Origin: Ilyonectria destructans
Taxonomy: Eukaryota > Ascomycota > Sordariomycetes > Hypocreales > Nectriaceae
DNA: 64,000 bases
Assembly (NCBI GenBank): GCA_020740775.1
Contig: JAHEWK010000003.1
Span: forward strand, 2,666,001 to 2,730,000
Direction: 5' to 3'
Below the pieces are notes generated by a model. The model was not told where the DNA came from and searched no databases. It was given only the letters and a program-made list of their open reading frames with translations. The translations under genes and the position numbers were made by a program. Shown piece by piece: positions 1 to 13,096 of the stretch (positions within the stretch are counted from its first letter, which is position 1; the number at the start of each line of letters is the position of its first letter).

Positions 1-1
1 C

Positions 2-1174
2 AGCTTGGACACAATCCCAGCTCCTCTCCTGGATCGAATGGAGACCATCTACATTCCTGGCTACACTACTCTCGAGAAGCGTCACATTGCGATGCAGCAC
101 CTGATCCCCAAGCAAATCAGGGTTAACGGACTGGCCGAAAGCCAAGTCGCTTTCAACCAGGATGTTGTGTCCAAGATTATCGAGTCCTACACTCGTGAAT
201 CTGGTGTCCGTAACCTTGAGCGTGAGATCGGCTCGGTCTGTCGTGCCAAGGCTGTTGAGTTTTCAGAAGCAAAGGACGGCGGACATGCCAACGACTATCA
301 GCCGGCCCTTACTGTGGATGACATTGAGAACATATTGGGTATCGAGAAGTACGAGGAGGAGATTGCTGAGACGACGAGTCGTCCCGGTATCGTGACTGGC
401 CTCGTCGCCTACAGCTCTGGGGGTAACGGTAGCATTCTGTTCATCGAAGTTGCTGACATGCCTGGCAACGGACGTGTCCAGCTCACCGGCAAGCTCGGTG
501 ATGTTCTGAAAGAGAGTGTTGAGGTGGCCCTGACTTGGGTCAAGGCCCATGCGTTTGAGCTTGGCCTTACGCCGGAACCAACTACCGACATCATGAAGGA
601 GCGCAGCATCCACGTCCATTGTCCCTCAGGCGCCATTCCCAAGGATGGCCCCAGCAGTGGCATCGGCCAGGCTGTGGCCCTGATTTCTCTATTCTCAGGC
701 AAGCCAGTGCCGCCGTCCATGGCCATGACGGTAAGTTTTTGGTGGATTCCTTGGCAAACGACATGTCGATGTGCTAACACTTGTTGTGCTACAGGGCGAG
801 ATTTCTCTCCGGGGCCGAGTTACAGCCGTCGGAGGTATCAAGGAAAAGCTCATCGGCGCCCTTCGAGCGGGCGTCAAGACGGTGCTACTCCCCGCCCAGA
901 ACCGCAAGGATGTCAAGGATCTACCGCAGGAGGTCAAGGATGGACTCGAGATCCTCCACGTTAGGTGAGCACACATCCCCTGTCCCTTACAGCTTCGGCA
1001 CCGGCGCCCTTGTGGCACCGCCCTCCCGCCGATGTTCGTCATACCCCGAGCACGGAACTGGTGTTACTGACACATGTCTCGCACAGCCATATCTGGGAGG
1101 CGATACGCCTCGTCTGGCCAGATTCGCATTGGGCGGACGACAGCAACTTCCGGGGCATCGAGCCTCGGCTGTGA
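2..1174 (+). CDS. Lon protease homolog 2, peroxisomal (C-terminal part, 5' truncated by window edge)
   Basis: ATP-dependent serine protease that degrades damaged or unassembled peroxisomal matrix proteins. The window enters in the AAA+ module at [13 protein letters not shown] and continues through the sensor/helical region ([11 protein letters not shown]) into the S16 protease domain. The catalytic serine lies in PKDGPSSG (near base 650) and the catalytic lysine in [10 protein letters not shown] (near base 845). Exons are 2-730, 795-964 and 1087-1174; both introns (731-794, 965-1086) have GT-AG ends and keep phase. The second junction builds the serine of [11 protein letters not shown]. The protease-domain wording fits the peroxisomal rather than the mitochondrial Pim1 type. 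The protein ends Pro-Arg-Leu, one residue off the usual [SAC][KRH][LM] peroxisomal signal. The N-terminal Lon domain and Walker motifs lie upstream of the window. Confidence 0.9.
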
Positions 1175-2582
1175 TGAAGCCTGCAGCAACCCCTCATCCG
1201 GGCGCCTGCGCCTGCGTCTTGCCTGCCGACGCCTCGCCCATGTTCCAGCCTCCGATGTTTCAATATCTTGTCGATACGCCGAACCTGTTCCGCAGCGTTG
1301 AAACGTCTCGTGGCGACAACACAACGCAACGAACCCCCGTTCCAGGGAAGATGGCAACAGCCCCCAGCATGGCCCAATTCAGCCCGTTTTGCGACGCATC
1401 CAGCCGGGGACGCGGCTTCCCGTCGTACAAGGGCTTCCGGTGATCCCACGTTGTCCTTCCCTCGGTGCCAAGGGCGCCTCACACATGCACAGACACACAC
1501 TCTCCTCTCTCTCTCTCATTTAATCTGCGACCTGCAGCATCGAGACAGCAGGCGTGGCGTTCCGGATCAATTTGTGTCGAGGAAAGCACCGACTCGTCTA
1601 TCTCCTGCGCGGGGACTACGGAGCGTGTACAGCAAGGTGACGGCAAGCGAGCAGGGAGCCCTCGTGTCACGCCGAGTCGTCTCAGTTCGACAGTGGACGG
1701 GGAAACGAATGGGAGTATGTCTTGTCTCTCTGTGCGAGAGCCGGGGGAGGAAACCTCGTTGCACATGCGCTGGGTGAGTCGCGTCGGAGAGGGCGCGTGG
1801 TGCGAGTGTCCTCTTGCACGAGAGGGCACAACCTATGCCAGGCACCAGAGACTCGGCACGCGGGTAGCAGGGTCACGGCGTGGATTAGCGAGGGCAGGTG
1901 TTTTGGTTTGACGCAGAGGGACTTGAGGATATTTCGGGGGCGTTTTGTGTATTTCCTCGTCATGATGGCCTCTTCTCAACGGCCTCGTCTCGAGTCCATT
2001 ACCCTATAGCATGCCATTTAATACGGAGCATAAATATCTCCCCAAGTATATTGAAAATGCACATTTTTGGGGGCTCGCAGCATCGACGAGCATGCCACGA
2101 TTGCCACCTGTTAGACGTGTCTTTAGAATCGATGATGCGGTAGCTGCAGAGCCCCTATTAACGCCGACATCAACGTGTCCGAATCAAGCAAGGCTGGGCA
2201 TGTTAGTCAAGGTTGGTCTCATTAGGCGTCAGCCGCGCTCAATCCCTAGATCCAGTTCTCACGACGCCATCCCCCTGACTTTCACGGCCTCGACCAAGAT
2301 CGACGCCAAATGCCAATCACATCACCTTTCGGTCCCGTCGATGACACCCCGGCGGCTCGATAGTCTGCCTTCGGTCCTTCAGCGAACGCCTTCCCACGGA
2401 CTGAGACAGGCAAGGTGGAGCAAGGAGATGGCATCGGAGAAGGGCAGTTTTGCTTTTTGCTTCCACCTGTCATATTGCTTAAGGAAAGGTCTCGACTGGG
2501 GCAAGCGGAGCTAGCTCGGCTCTCTCCACTGTGTCAAGCTGCACTGCACTCTCGGTGCTACTTTCGTGATAATTACGTACCC

Positions 2583-2585
<3 letters not shown>

Positions 2586-2604
<19 letters not shown>
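2586..2604. repeat. GA dinucleotide microsatellite
   Basis: Run of GA repeats followed by an interrupted GA/A tail to about 2615. It lies in non-coding DNA. Confidence 0.9.
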
Positions 2605-2613
<9 letters not shown>

Positions 2614-4301
2614 AACTGCACGACATGGCCGGACCGTTTCGTCGGGGTCCAGAGAATGGCCCCCTTTCCCTTTTCACTATCAAGTGTGGGAAACAAGAAA
2701 CACGCACATACGTAGTACCTTGGCGGAGGTCTCAGCTGAAGGCACATCGACGATCCATGTGGTTTCTCGCCCGTTGTTTCTGCGAGAGTCAAGCTAATGT
2801 GGCCGAGAGACATGTAAAATGGACGAGAAGAGACTTTGCTTTTGGGGGGTGGGGGCATTATGGACAAAGCCGGGCAAGGCTGGACATAACTGGCAGTGAT
2901 TGCTGAGCCGCCACTACAGAAATGACATGTACCGTACTTCCATGATGGGGATCGTCATCACAAGCGAGGCTTGTTTGAGATATCTCGTAGGTTTGCAGTG
3001 GCTAGGCGGCGGTGTGGTGTAGGGTAGTCTGCGGTGTTGACTGAGACTCTGTGTTCAGATTTGAGATAGTGACGGTGATTGGGATGTCTGGGATGTTTTC
3101 CGGGGCTGGTAGCGTGTGTAGCCTCCCTAGTGTGGCTTCTTTACGGGCGAGTCGGGTGAGAGCCCAGTCGCCTTTGAGCTGCGACCCTGCGACCCTGCGG
3201 CAGAGCTCTCGCAGCTCGTCAATCTCATGGCTCCCACGAGCACATCTCCACGACTCATGGCTAGCCAAAAGTAACTGTCACCAAGGCCACATCACATGGA
3301 CGCCACCCAGCCTCAATATGACAGAGACGGGGAAATCTCGTCAACCTTGCCGGCGGCACAGGGAATGTTCGGAGGAATCAAAGACGCCCCCATCATTGTC
3401 TCCGCGTTTGAAGGTAAATCAATCCACGAGTAAGCACCATCGTAGGAACCGTAAGAGCCTATCCCAAACAGAGCTGGAGAGCCGGCTCTAAAATACTTGC
3501 CTTCTCGTATTTCTTATCGCCATCGCCGAAAGTCAACAAGCGAGACTCACAAGCGGCCTCAACTTTGCTTCACTAGAACCCCTCGGACACTTCGATGGGA
3601 CATTACAGGTTCATCGTGGCTCCGTGCACGGGGATACGGCGATACCTAATCGTGACTCGGACCTTGCCTATAGCATGCATCGGCCTGTCACTTATACCGC
3701 ACACCAGTAGGCATCATGATCGGCCCTAGCCCTATCACCCGCCTCTCAACAGCCGGTTCGTCTCATCTGTCACAAAGTCTGTGTCTCTGGTTCTTGGCCC
3801 AATCGTCCGTAGCTGAGCATCGCGCCTCGGCGACCCGGCCAACGAAGGAGCATGCAGGAGACTACTGATGCTGGCGCCCGGTTCCATCTGCAAGCACACA
3901 GGCGCGTCCCAAAACTCCGGGCCCTTGATCGTCGTCCGATTATCCTGTGTAGCACATGTCTCGGGCGCGTCATCTGCCGTTGTTGACCATGCGTCACCGC
4001 ATCAGACCGGTACGTAATGGTGTCTGGGCGAAGGGGAAATCTGCCACGCCGAGAGTAACTCCCATACCGCACATACCAACAGAGTCGCAAGCCGGACCAC
4101 TTCTGATAGATTCGTGGTAGCATCGAAAGGTTTGCCCCCTGCCGGAGAATAATCGAGACCTCTGCAACGAAATGAGAGCGATCATCCTCCAGGGCCCGAC
4201 GGGAAAAAAATCTCCGTCTGGCCAGTAAGCGAGCGGACAAGGGGCCGCACTTGATGTGCTGGAGGGAATGGAGGGGCGTGAGAAAGGGATCCCCAGGTGC
4301 A

Positions 4302-4348
4302 CTGGCGGAGGCCCTGGCGGAGGTCTTGGCGGAAGGCCCTGGCGGAGT
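4302..4348. repeat. Degenerate 12-nt tandem repeat
   Basis: About four copies of a unit close to CTGGCGGAGGCC, with single-base changes between copies. Non-coding, in the gene-poor interval. Confidence 0.8.
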
Positions 4349-6330
4349 TGGGTGTGATCGCGTGCAGCAAAAAGTGATCGCATTGAGGCCTGTGGCAGGG
4401 ACGCACTACCGAATCAAGGAGAGATGAACCTTCTCCAGTGATGCCGGGAGTGAGCTGCGCTTCAAGTTAATGACGGTTGGGGGCCCTGCCCCTGTCGACA
4501 ACACTCGCATGCGCAGGGGACGAAGCATATTTTGGGACACGGCCTCGTCTCTGCTGGGAAATTTCGTCCGCTCTCTGCCGTTTTGTCGTTGCCAAGCCAT
4601 CAGCAACAGTGGTGAGAATGGCTGCATCAATAGACCCTGCCCAGACTCAAGCTCGATGCGAGGTGACGTTGGGCCGCCGGTGAATTTGCAAAGGTGGAAC
4701 CTTGCCTATGACGAGACCTTTGAACCCCAAAGCCCATCCTCACAACTAGTGATAGTATCGTCATGTCATATCATGGTGTTCCGGGGGCCCCATGTCCCGG
4801 AAATTTACCTACTAAGTTATGGAGTTTACCAATAGCGCTTCCCGTATCGGAACGGCAAAACGGCCTCAGCCGTCACGGCCAAGGCTGCAGCACGGGCCGA
4901 GAATAGACTTTGCAGTTGTTCATAACCGTCATTGATGAGGCTGGGAAGCAATCCTGGAAGGTCACCGGGCCGTCAGAAAGTTCATCATAATCAGGTTCTT
5001 TTCAGCTCACCACCCATCTTTTCCAAGTTGGGAGGATTTTAAGATTTTCGAGACCCTCAGCGCGTAGGTTTGATTAGATGAAGTGACATCGTGAATGATC
5101 GAAGGGCTGGTCCTGGCTTGCAGGGAATCGACCCCCCTCGAGACTATGTGCTTGGATGTCCCCAAAGTCATATTCCAAATCAGCGAATGACCCCGCTCGT
5201 CTCTAAAGAGTTGACCTTATGTCAAATCTGGAGGGTGAGCAACGGGCGGCGAGGTCCAGGCGGCGGCCGCTTACATGGCTGGTCCATGCTGTTTCGCCCT
5301 CGCCGTTCCCTTCCGTCGTATCGGGTAATTGGTTGTGCTGCGATCCCAACCGGCGATGATGGATGTACAGTTTTGAACTGTTTTACACAGAGGGATTGAA
5401 AGGCCTCGACCAAGACACAGCTCTTGGCTAGGCGCTCGTACGATACCCACGGCGTCTTCCCATTGGTACTGGGAATAGTAGGGAGATCCAGGCGGAAGGA
5501 TGGCGATGCTTTGTCTCTAAATTACATCCCACGCCGCAACTGAATTTCTCATCTCGCTCTCGGGTTTGCGAGGGCTGTGAAGACCCCGGCCCGCAGTTCT
5601 CGGCGACTGACAGCGACGCAGGTCACTGGTTTGACAGGCGGCGATTAACCTAACAAGGAAGCCTGGGAAACTGGGACCCTGGGAGCCCGGGACAAGTGAG
5701 AGGCCCTTCTGGATCGGGTGTTCTGGACAGCTTGGTTGGTAATGGGAGGCCCGTTGTCGACGATGTCAGGCTGCATGTGGAGAGACAGGCGAGGGTCCAC
5801 TGCCATGTGCCATGTGTCCGTGTGCCCGTCCATGGATGATGGTTGTCCCAGGCGGCGCTTGGGGGAACAAGGAGGAACCCTGTATATCCCTCGTTGAGGG
5901 TGTGAAGTCGGGGGTGCTAGCATCGGTGCTGCTCCAGGATTTGTGTCTGTGCGATGCCCGATGGTACAGGCGACGACCTTGGAGGAAGACAGTATGAAGT
6001 ACAGATTACAGTACCGCCCTGCGCTTTGCGCTCATGGGACAGGAATCAGAGACAATTGGAGGCGCTGGTGTTGGGTGTAGTGCTGGGTCCCCAAGAAAAC
6101 CACAAGCGGCGGCCCGAGTATTTCGTGGCGGCACTGGCTGTCTGCAAGTAAGGGATGACGCCCTAGCCTGGTGCGAAATATCCCCGGTGGATGGCTGATA
6201 TTGGGACTAGCCACGGAGAATGCCGTCCCGGGGAGTGATCGGCGGGTGAATCTCGTGATGTGAGGCTAACAGAGGAGACGAAGGTTGGAGCATGGTGATA
6301 ACGCAAAGAGCGGTCGAGAGGCATGGGCTG

Positions 6331-6400
6331 GTCGGGAGGCGCGAGGAGGCGTGGAGGCGTGGAGGCGCGAGCAGGCGTGGAGGAGTCGCGGAGGCGTGAG
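6331..6400. repeat. GGCGTGGA-type minisatellite
   Basis: Degenerate repeat of GGAGGCGTGGAGGCGCGAG-like units, strongly purine-rich on the plus strand. Confidence 0.75.
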
Positions 6401-9400
6401 AATTAGCACATGGCCGTTGGCTCGGTTGGGCTGAACCCGGAGCTGGCCTTTGCTTCACCCTCCCTTTCCTCCACCCACGGGACTACTGGAACTAGTCAGT
6501 CACAAACCCGCCGTTGGCAGCGTCGATCATCAGGTGTCATTGGTGTCGCTAAGGCCAAGCTTTGGGCAGGCGGTTTGCTGGGAGCACCGGCGGAGAAATT
6601 CACCATCGCGACTCCGGCGGTAGCAGATTGGCGGAGTGGTGGAGTAGTAGCGCAGCTTGCGTCGTGAGGCGTAAGGAGATTCAGGTTGGACCTGATCTGT
6701 GCAGGACCGAGAACATCGGCGTCGTCGTCGTCGTCGTTGGCGTCGTACCCCAGGCAGGTGTTGGATGTTAAGTCCGTTGAGAGTTGGCGGGAGTTGCCAC
6801 CCGCTCCTTGCACCTTCCTCGTATACGGAACACCCATGCTGGCAGGCCTTGCTGGTTGTTGTTGGCTTTTACCTGCCCCCCGGACCCTTTGTAAGCTGTT
6901 AACCGTTAGGCCAACGTCAAAGACCTGGTCCGTGGGAACCTTGGAGCCTCGGACCCGAAATGAATGGGCACAAGCTACGGCATTGAGTGGTGTCTTCTCT
7001 GAAGCTTCGAGGGTCCCAACCGTCGGACCGCGAAAGCTCCTTCTACCATGTTCGTCCTTGCCGGCCGAGGCAGCGTGCGCATCGGGGCCTCGCCTCGCTC
7101 TTCATGACCGTGCCCATGACCGTGCTCGCGCTCTCTCCATGTTGGGGCCCATGCTGGGGCCCAATGCACGTCTATGCACGTCTATGCTTTGCAATAGTAC
7201 AGTAGTCTTATTCTTGAATGAGGAGAATCAGCCGCGCCGCACATGCCTGCATTCCCGTCAACCTAAAGCAGATGAGGTCATCCGAGGGCCTGGCGAGTTC
7301 CGATGGGGGTTGCGGTCGCCCCTGGAGCCTCACGCCTCACGATGCTGTGCAACCATTCATCGTGTGTCTCGCATCATCCACCCCTTTTGAAGTCTAGCTA
7401 GGTTACACATCAACCAAGGGTGGACAAAGTTGGCTGTGCCAATCGACTTCGATTTCGAGAATTTCACCTTGTAACTTGTCTTGATACGTCCATAGTCCAT
7501 CCTCAACTCCAACCTCAACCTCTAATTGCTCTTCAGCAAGATTGACTTTCACCACTTACATCATGCCGTTTGCGCCCCCCACACTGATCTCGTCTGTAAA
7601 CTTGCACTTCCAAACCTACGTTGAGATGCTTTGTATCGAAGAATATCATCACCTGATATGTCTCAGACTCAGCGCCACATCCGCCTGCGTGTCCAACGAC
7701 ACGCGAATCATGAAACCCTATGTTTTTTTTGGCTCCACCCGGCAGCAAAGCCGGTTACTCTGTCTCAGGCCCCTTTGACGGGATTATTCGCGAGGTATCG
7801 CCGTTGATTCATGGCTCGGAAGGCCCTAGTTCATCGTGGTAAAAATAAAAATAAACAATAAACAATAATAATCTGGCGCTGATTGAGTCAGTCTGGGGTT
7901 GATTCTGTTCTTCATTCTTCGACTTCTACGATGCGAAATATATTGACGTTGTAGCGTCTAGAAAATATGACAGCCACTACACTAGCGGCGAGGCGTTGGT
8001 GCTGATACCCACCCTGAACCGTCCAACTGGAGCCGAGGCGTTTGCCACCTCAGCCGTCTTAATGTACGTACTATTATCCAAGGCTCAGCCCGCAAGAATC
8101 CGTCGAGGTCTGCGGGAACTTGCACTTCACTCTTCAAGTACCGGTATTCTTCGTGGCGTCCTGGCTTCGTCCCAAGCCATGTGTCCATAAGCCTCACCAA
8201 CGTCCCTAGTAGTATCGCAGCCCTACCCCGTCTGCTGGGTGCAATAGGTATGTGTTGGACGCCTCAAGTTTCCCTATATCACTAGGGAATGAGGAGAGCT
8301 GAACGGACAGCTAGTCAATTGGCGGCGGATCTGCTCACGTATCATGCAAGGGCTCTCTAGCCCATGGATCTACATAGCAAATCTGAAACGTCCCAATTCG
8401 ACCTTTGCCCTGGGCGATCAGTCTTTTGGACGAGCACCTGACTCAATGTACACGGACGGCCAGGATCCCGAGGGATGGCGTTGAGCAGCGATGACACTAG
8501 GCCGGTTTAGCCAACCGCCACGGCCATGTGCCACGATGAGGATGTCGTTAATTAAAGTTGGCTGACATTGGCCACGCCAAAGCCGGGGCAAGGGCTGGAC
8601 CACGGGGGGTGAGGGCAGATTGACAGGGGTCACTCGGTGTGGTGGGAGCGGGCGATGGCGTAGAGGGAAGTTCGGAAGCGCAGGGAGAAGAGGTGTTGTG
8701 GTGGGGAGCCTGGAGCGCGTGTCTTCCTCATGGCTGTGGCATCATTTCTGTGTGTGTCTCAGGTGGGTGAGGAAGCTTGACAGGCGGGATGGGTTCGAGG
8801 GCTTGATCTACGTGCAGTGCCGTGGCGTGCTATGACTATCTTGGTTCAACGGCTCTGCAAGCTAAGGGCCTTTGGTGGTCCATTGGGGCCATAGTACCGA
8901 AGAAGCAAGTAACGGCGTCGAGGCGCATCCAGACCTGCCCGTCAGTGGAAGCTCAGACCCGGTCCAAGAACGGTGGCTTGTTGCCAGGGGGTGCGTGGGC
9001 GGTGCGGTGCCTATGCGTGTGTGCGTGTGTGCGCTGTGCAGGCTTGGACCACGTCGTCGAATTCGAGATGTCAGCCGAAGAGCCCGGTGATGCGCCCAGA
9101 TCTCGAGGCTCAGGCCCCTCCGCGAGTCGGAGGATGCATGGACCTGAATGCTAGATGAGATGAGCAAGGAACGCCGCAGAACCCGGGATACCAGCCTCCG
9201 GCGACCGTCAAAAAACCCCCGTGGTACGGTACGCATCGGTAATTAGGCCCATTAATCCTAGGGCGAGCGTGGGGTGTTGGGGTGTGAGGGTCTGGATGCA
9301 ACTCATCACGAAGGGCCAAGCGTGTGTATGTGCATCGATTGATCACGCCAGGCAGTCCATCTAGACCTGGCGAGAACCGCATCTCCAGCCCTTCTGTGCA

Positions 9401-10902
9401 CGGGATGTCTCATCCTGCGTGATATCATGGCCCGACGCTTTCTGCTGTGCATGCATGCTGCGACGACATGTTTGGCAATTCACTTGTAGGCTTGACGAGG
9501 TGTCCAGTAAGAGAGAGATGCTGCGTAGATAGATACGTGGTAAACCACCACCAAGAATGCTCGATTAGCCGATTCCACAGGTCGCGTGCAGAATCCAAAA
9601 TGTGTGAGGTAGCATTCTAGCTGGAGGGGTGTCCCACGGTGGAGGGTGAGGTGTGTCTGGGCACCACTAGGAGCTTCCTTTCATCCCATGATCCATCCCA
9701 TCTGTCTGGCCTAGGGTCGCAATCATCCATTGCCTATCAGCTCATTTGCGCGGTTCACCCGTCACCCAGAAAGCAGGCGGGCAAGGCGGGGCGGTAAATG
9801 GTACAGTTACAGTACCTCTCGTGAATAAGGTTCCCAAGGTTCTGGAGCATCCAGGAGCTGAAGCAAGGGACATCGGGCGACCCGCGCACCGGCTCGGGAT
9901 ATTTAGCCATCGGGTTAGAGCTGAGGCTAGCTAACGGTCGCGACTGATCTGTACATAGTAGGTTTCGATAGACACGGTCCAAAAGCCTTGATTAGAAAGC
10001 CTGGAATTTCCTTGGCTCACCATTGTGACGATGTGGACTCGGCCATGGTTGACCGAGGACGCCACCGAGTCCCCAGAGAGCCCAAGGCGGGAAACTAACC
10101 GCTCATTGTTGAGATGGGAAAATGAAGGAGGCGTTGAAAAAAACCAAATACGCCGACGCCCATGTTTTTCTCGGGTATGCTAGATTAGCATTCATCGGGA
10201 TCAGATGCCAGACACTCGAAGACTCGGAACCTCAGACACCGGAGTCGGCGCCGAGCCTTTGAGATTACGGAAGGGAGACGGCATGCTACCACCCCCGAGT
10301 GACGATCATTAACGGGGGGGCAAGGACCTCATTGTGGGCTGGGCCGGGCTTGTCCGTGTGTCGACGATACGCAAGTGGCCGTTTCATCGTCCTCGGACTT
10401 GCAAGGCTGGAGGGCGCTTGGCCCGGTGGGGATGGACAAGCGGCCGCCCAAAGGACAGGGTAGCGTAGCAGAGCCAGCGGCTGATCCGGGATCGTGATGT
10501 CGGCGCTCTCATGGGCAGAATATAACATGGCATTATCGGATCGGAAGGTGCGAAGAATTTCACACCTCTAACAGGGCTGTAGAAGAACGTGAAGGCAAAA
10601 AAAGTAACGATAGCGAGGTCATCAACACATATCGTGATTTGTATCCGTCGACAGGGACAAGGATGAAGGGTAAGGCTGGGGGCGGTTACATGGGGCAGGC
10701 TGATCCTGGACAGGAACTGAACGCAGGGGATCGGTGATGACGTCCAAGGCGCCCAAAGAACCAGGCCGAGCAACTTAGACGCGAGTCGAGGATCACCCTA
10801 GTTCACGGTAGTATTGGGCAGTCTGATGGCACATATCCCGGCCGCCAGGTGGGCGGTTGTTGAGAGTAGCCATGGGCGGTGTCGATGAGATGAAGTTAGG
10901 AG

Positions 10903-10913
10903 GGGGGGGGGGG
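10903..10913. repeat. Homopolymer G run (11 nt)
   Basis: Eleven consecutive G residues in intergenic DNA. Length may vary between assemblies. Confidence 0.85.
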
Positions 10914-13031
10914 AGGATGGAGAATTCTTGGGACCCATGTGTCGAGGTCTCGTCCCGGGATGGCACTGTTGCATCAGCCATGCGATCTGGCCCGTCCTCC
11001 CTTGGCTGATTACGGAGTCTCTGGGACTCGATCGGGCGGAGAGGATGGCATTCGGAGTGGCTGTGGTCTTGAATATTAGTTAGCATGGCTAGCATGGTTA
11101 GCAGACGGCACTGCGGCATTGCGGCACTGTGGCGCTAGGTCGACAAGGACCGTTCTTCAGGGACGACCTCCCAACGGGCCACATTTGCCACTTCTGGAGC
11201 ACTAATGTTCACTTCTGAGACCCGTGCGGGTGACCATGTGTGCGGCGCAAGGAGGTTGATAAGTTGGCGATTATTGCATTTAGCATTTAGGAATAAGGAA
11301 GTATGGACAATTCGGGTTGGAGGAACTGGAGGTTGAGGACAAGGCGACACCCCCACCTCCCACCTAGGGCGCACCTAAGGTAGGAAGAAAGACCCCGACA
11401 ATGGCAGGTGCGGTACTCGGGACCCCCGAACAAATGACATCCCTTCATCACATCAACGATCCACGGGTTGGACGGAATTCGGAACTAACGCCAAGCACAT
11501 CCTCAGCGGAGATATTCCTATCTGGCAGCCCTCCATCTTTCTCCGCCGTTGTCGTATTTCCCATTTGCCCATGTCGCCATCGTGACAATGGCCTGGCAAC
11601 AGCGAGTCCGGCCAGAGGCTAAGCGAGCGCCAGGCTACTCAGCACCTTGCAGTGACAGCCGCCCAGCGGGGAAACGGCCCACAACCCACTATGCCCGGGG
11701 GACGCTAGGGTGACGCCCAGCCGGGATGGCCAACCACGCCAACCACTCCAACCAGCCCGAGCCAGCCAAAAGCCGGGCGCTATTCACAGCGGCGTCACCG
11801 TCCGCGGGAGGGTTTTCGCAACGCGAACGAGGTCCAGCCTAGGGCCATTTTAAGGGGGGAGAGTTAACGAACGTATTTGCCGGGATGGCTCAAGCTTGGG
11901 GCCGCGCACGCGTCGTCGTGTCAAGCATAAGGCCGGAGCGTAATGGAAGACAGAATTGGGTGTGATGCTGTATTACGGCGAGTCGTTCATCGCCACGGGA
12001 CGGTCACGGAACGGTGCTTCACCTCCGGACACGAGCGCTGCACCCGGCGCCAGGCCCGCCAAGATGGCCATCCAGGGTGAGGGTTCTTTTCCCTTCTTCT
12101 GAGGGTGGGTTCCTGGACCCTGGGACTCGCAGATTCTCGCCGCCAGCGCAAGCCATGGATGGCCCCGGCCGGGTCCATTCTGTACGCCTGAGCTGCCTGC
12201 AGGGAAGCGGCGGCCCCAAGAGGTGGGAGCCGATGCTGCATGTTGTGCCGCATGTTGTGTGCTGCCGAGTCGAGCCTCGAGACAAGAAAGGTCTGGGTCG
12301 GTCTGATCGAGGCACTGAGGCACGAAGGGACTGATCGAGGGACGAGGGACCAGGCATGTAGTACCCCTATACCTCCCTTACCCTGGGACCAGATCTTGCG
12401 GCATCGTACATTAGTTTCCCAGGTTGTATCACCCGTCTGCAAGGAGGAGGCTCCTGACGGTTCATTAGCTACCACCTGCATCCGTAACCTAATATCCCAA
12501 ACGATGGGAAGCTGGCGATGGGACGGACAGCGTCTCTTTGCGTGGCAACAACCAACTGAGTCTCGACAAAGTGCCTGGGCTCCCTGGTAGTGTCGTAGCT
12601 GAGAGGTGTTGGACAATTGTGTGGACGTTGAAAGGGGAATTCACTGCTTCTGGAATAATGTCCTTCGAGGGCGAAATAGAAAGCGAGTCCCGATGGCCGT
12701 ACTCAGTGTCTCGATCAAGCATCGGCATCAATCATCACCATCACCATCCTCATCATCATGGACTCCTGGTCCACCAGACCCATCCCATGTCTCAACCCTG
12801 CTGCAAGTCGCCAAGTCGCCCACCGGCAGGCTCACCATGCTCATACCCGAGCTCCGGGGTATAGGGAGGGAGGAAGCGCAGCGGCGTTGGACGTTGCCGG
12901 CCGGGCACCCCCCATAGCAAGCCTGAGCCCATCACCACGCGCCAGCCAACGAGCCTAAACCCAACTACGAGGTACCTGCCGCAGAGGCGGGCTAAGGCAT
13001 GTATGTGACCAAGGACGGGAAGGTGAGCTGC

Positions 13032-13096
13032 GAGCCCTTGAGCCCTGGAGTCCAGCCCTGGAGCCCGGGAGCCCTGGAGCCCTGCATGGAGCCCTG
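13032..13096. repeat. GAGCCCTGG tandem repeat
   Basis: Six to seven degenerate copies of GAGCCCTGG, some in inverted orientation, giving short local palindromes such as CCAGCCCTGG next to CCCGGG. Confidence 0.75.

Noticed and set aside
781..1443. 220-codon plus-strand frame over the Lon 3' end
   Set aside because: Shadow of the spliced Lon exons and GC-rich flank; no protein-like features.
6686..7390. 234-codon plus-strand frame in the gene desert
   Set aside because: Low-complexity start from GTC repeats, no domain, competing frames on both strands.
8770..8810. GGGTTCGAGG resembling a tRNA B box
   Set aside because: No matching A box or stems at the required distance.
11987..12616. 209-codon minus-strand frame
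   Set aside because: Overlapped by frames in four other registers; composition typical of GC-rich chance ORFs.
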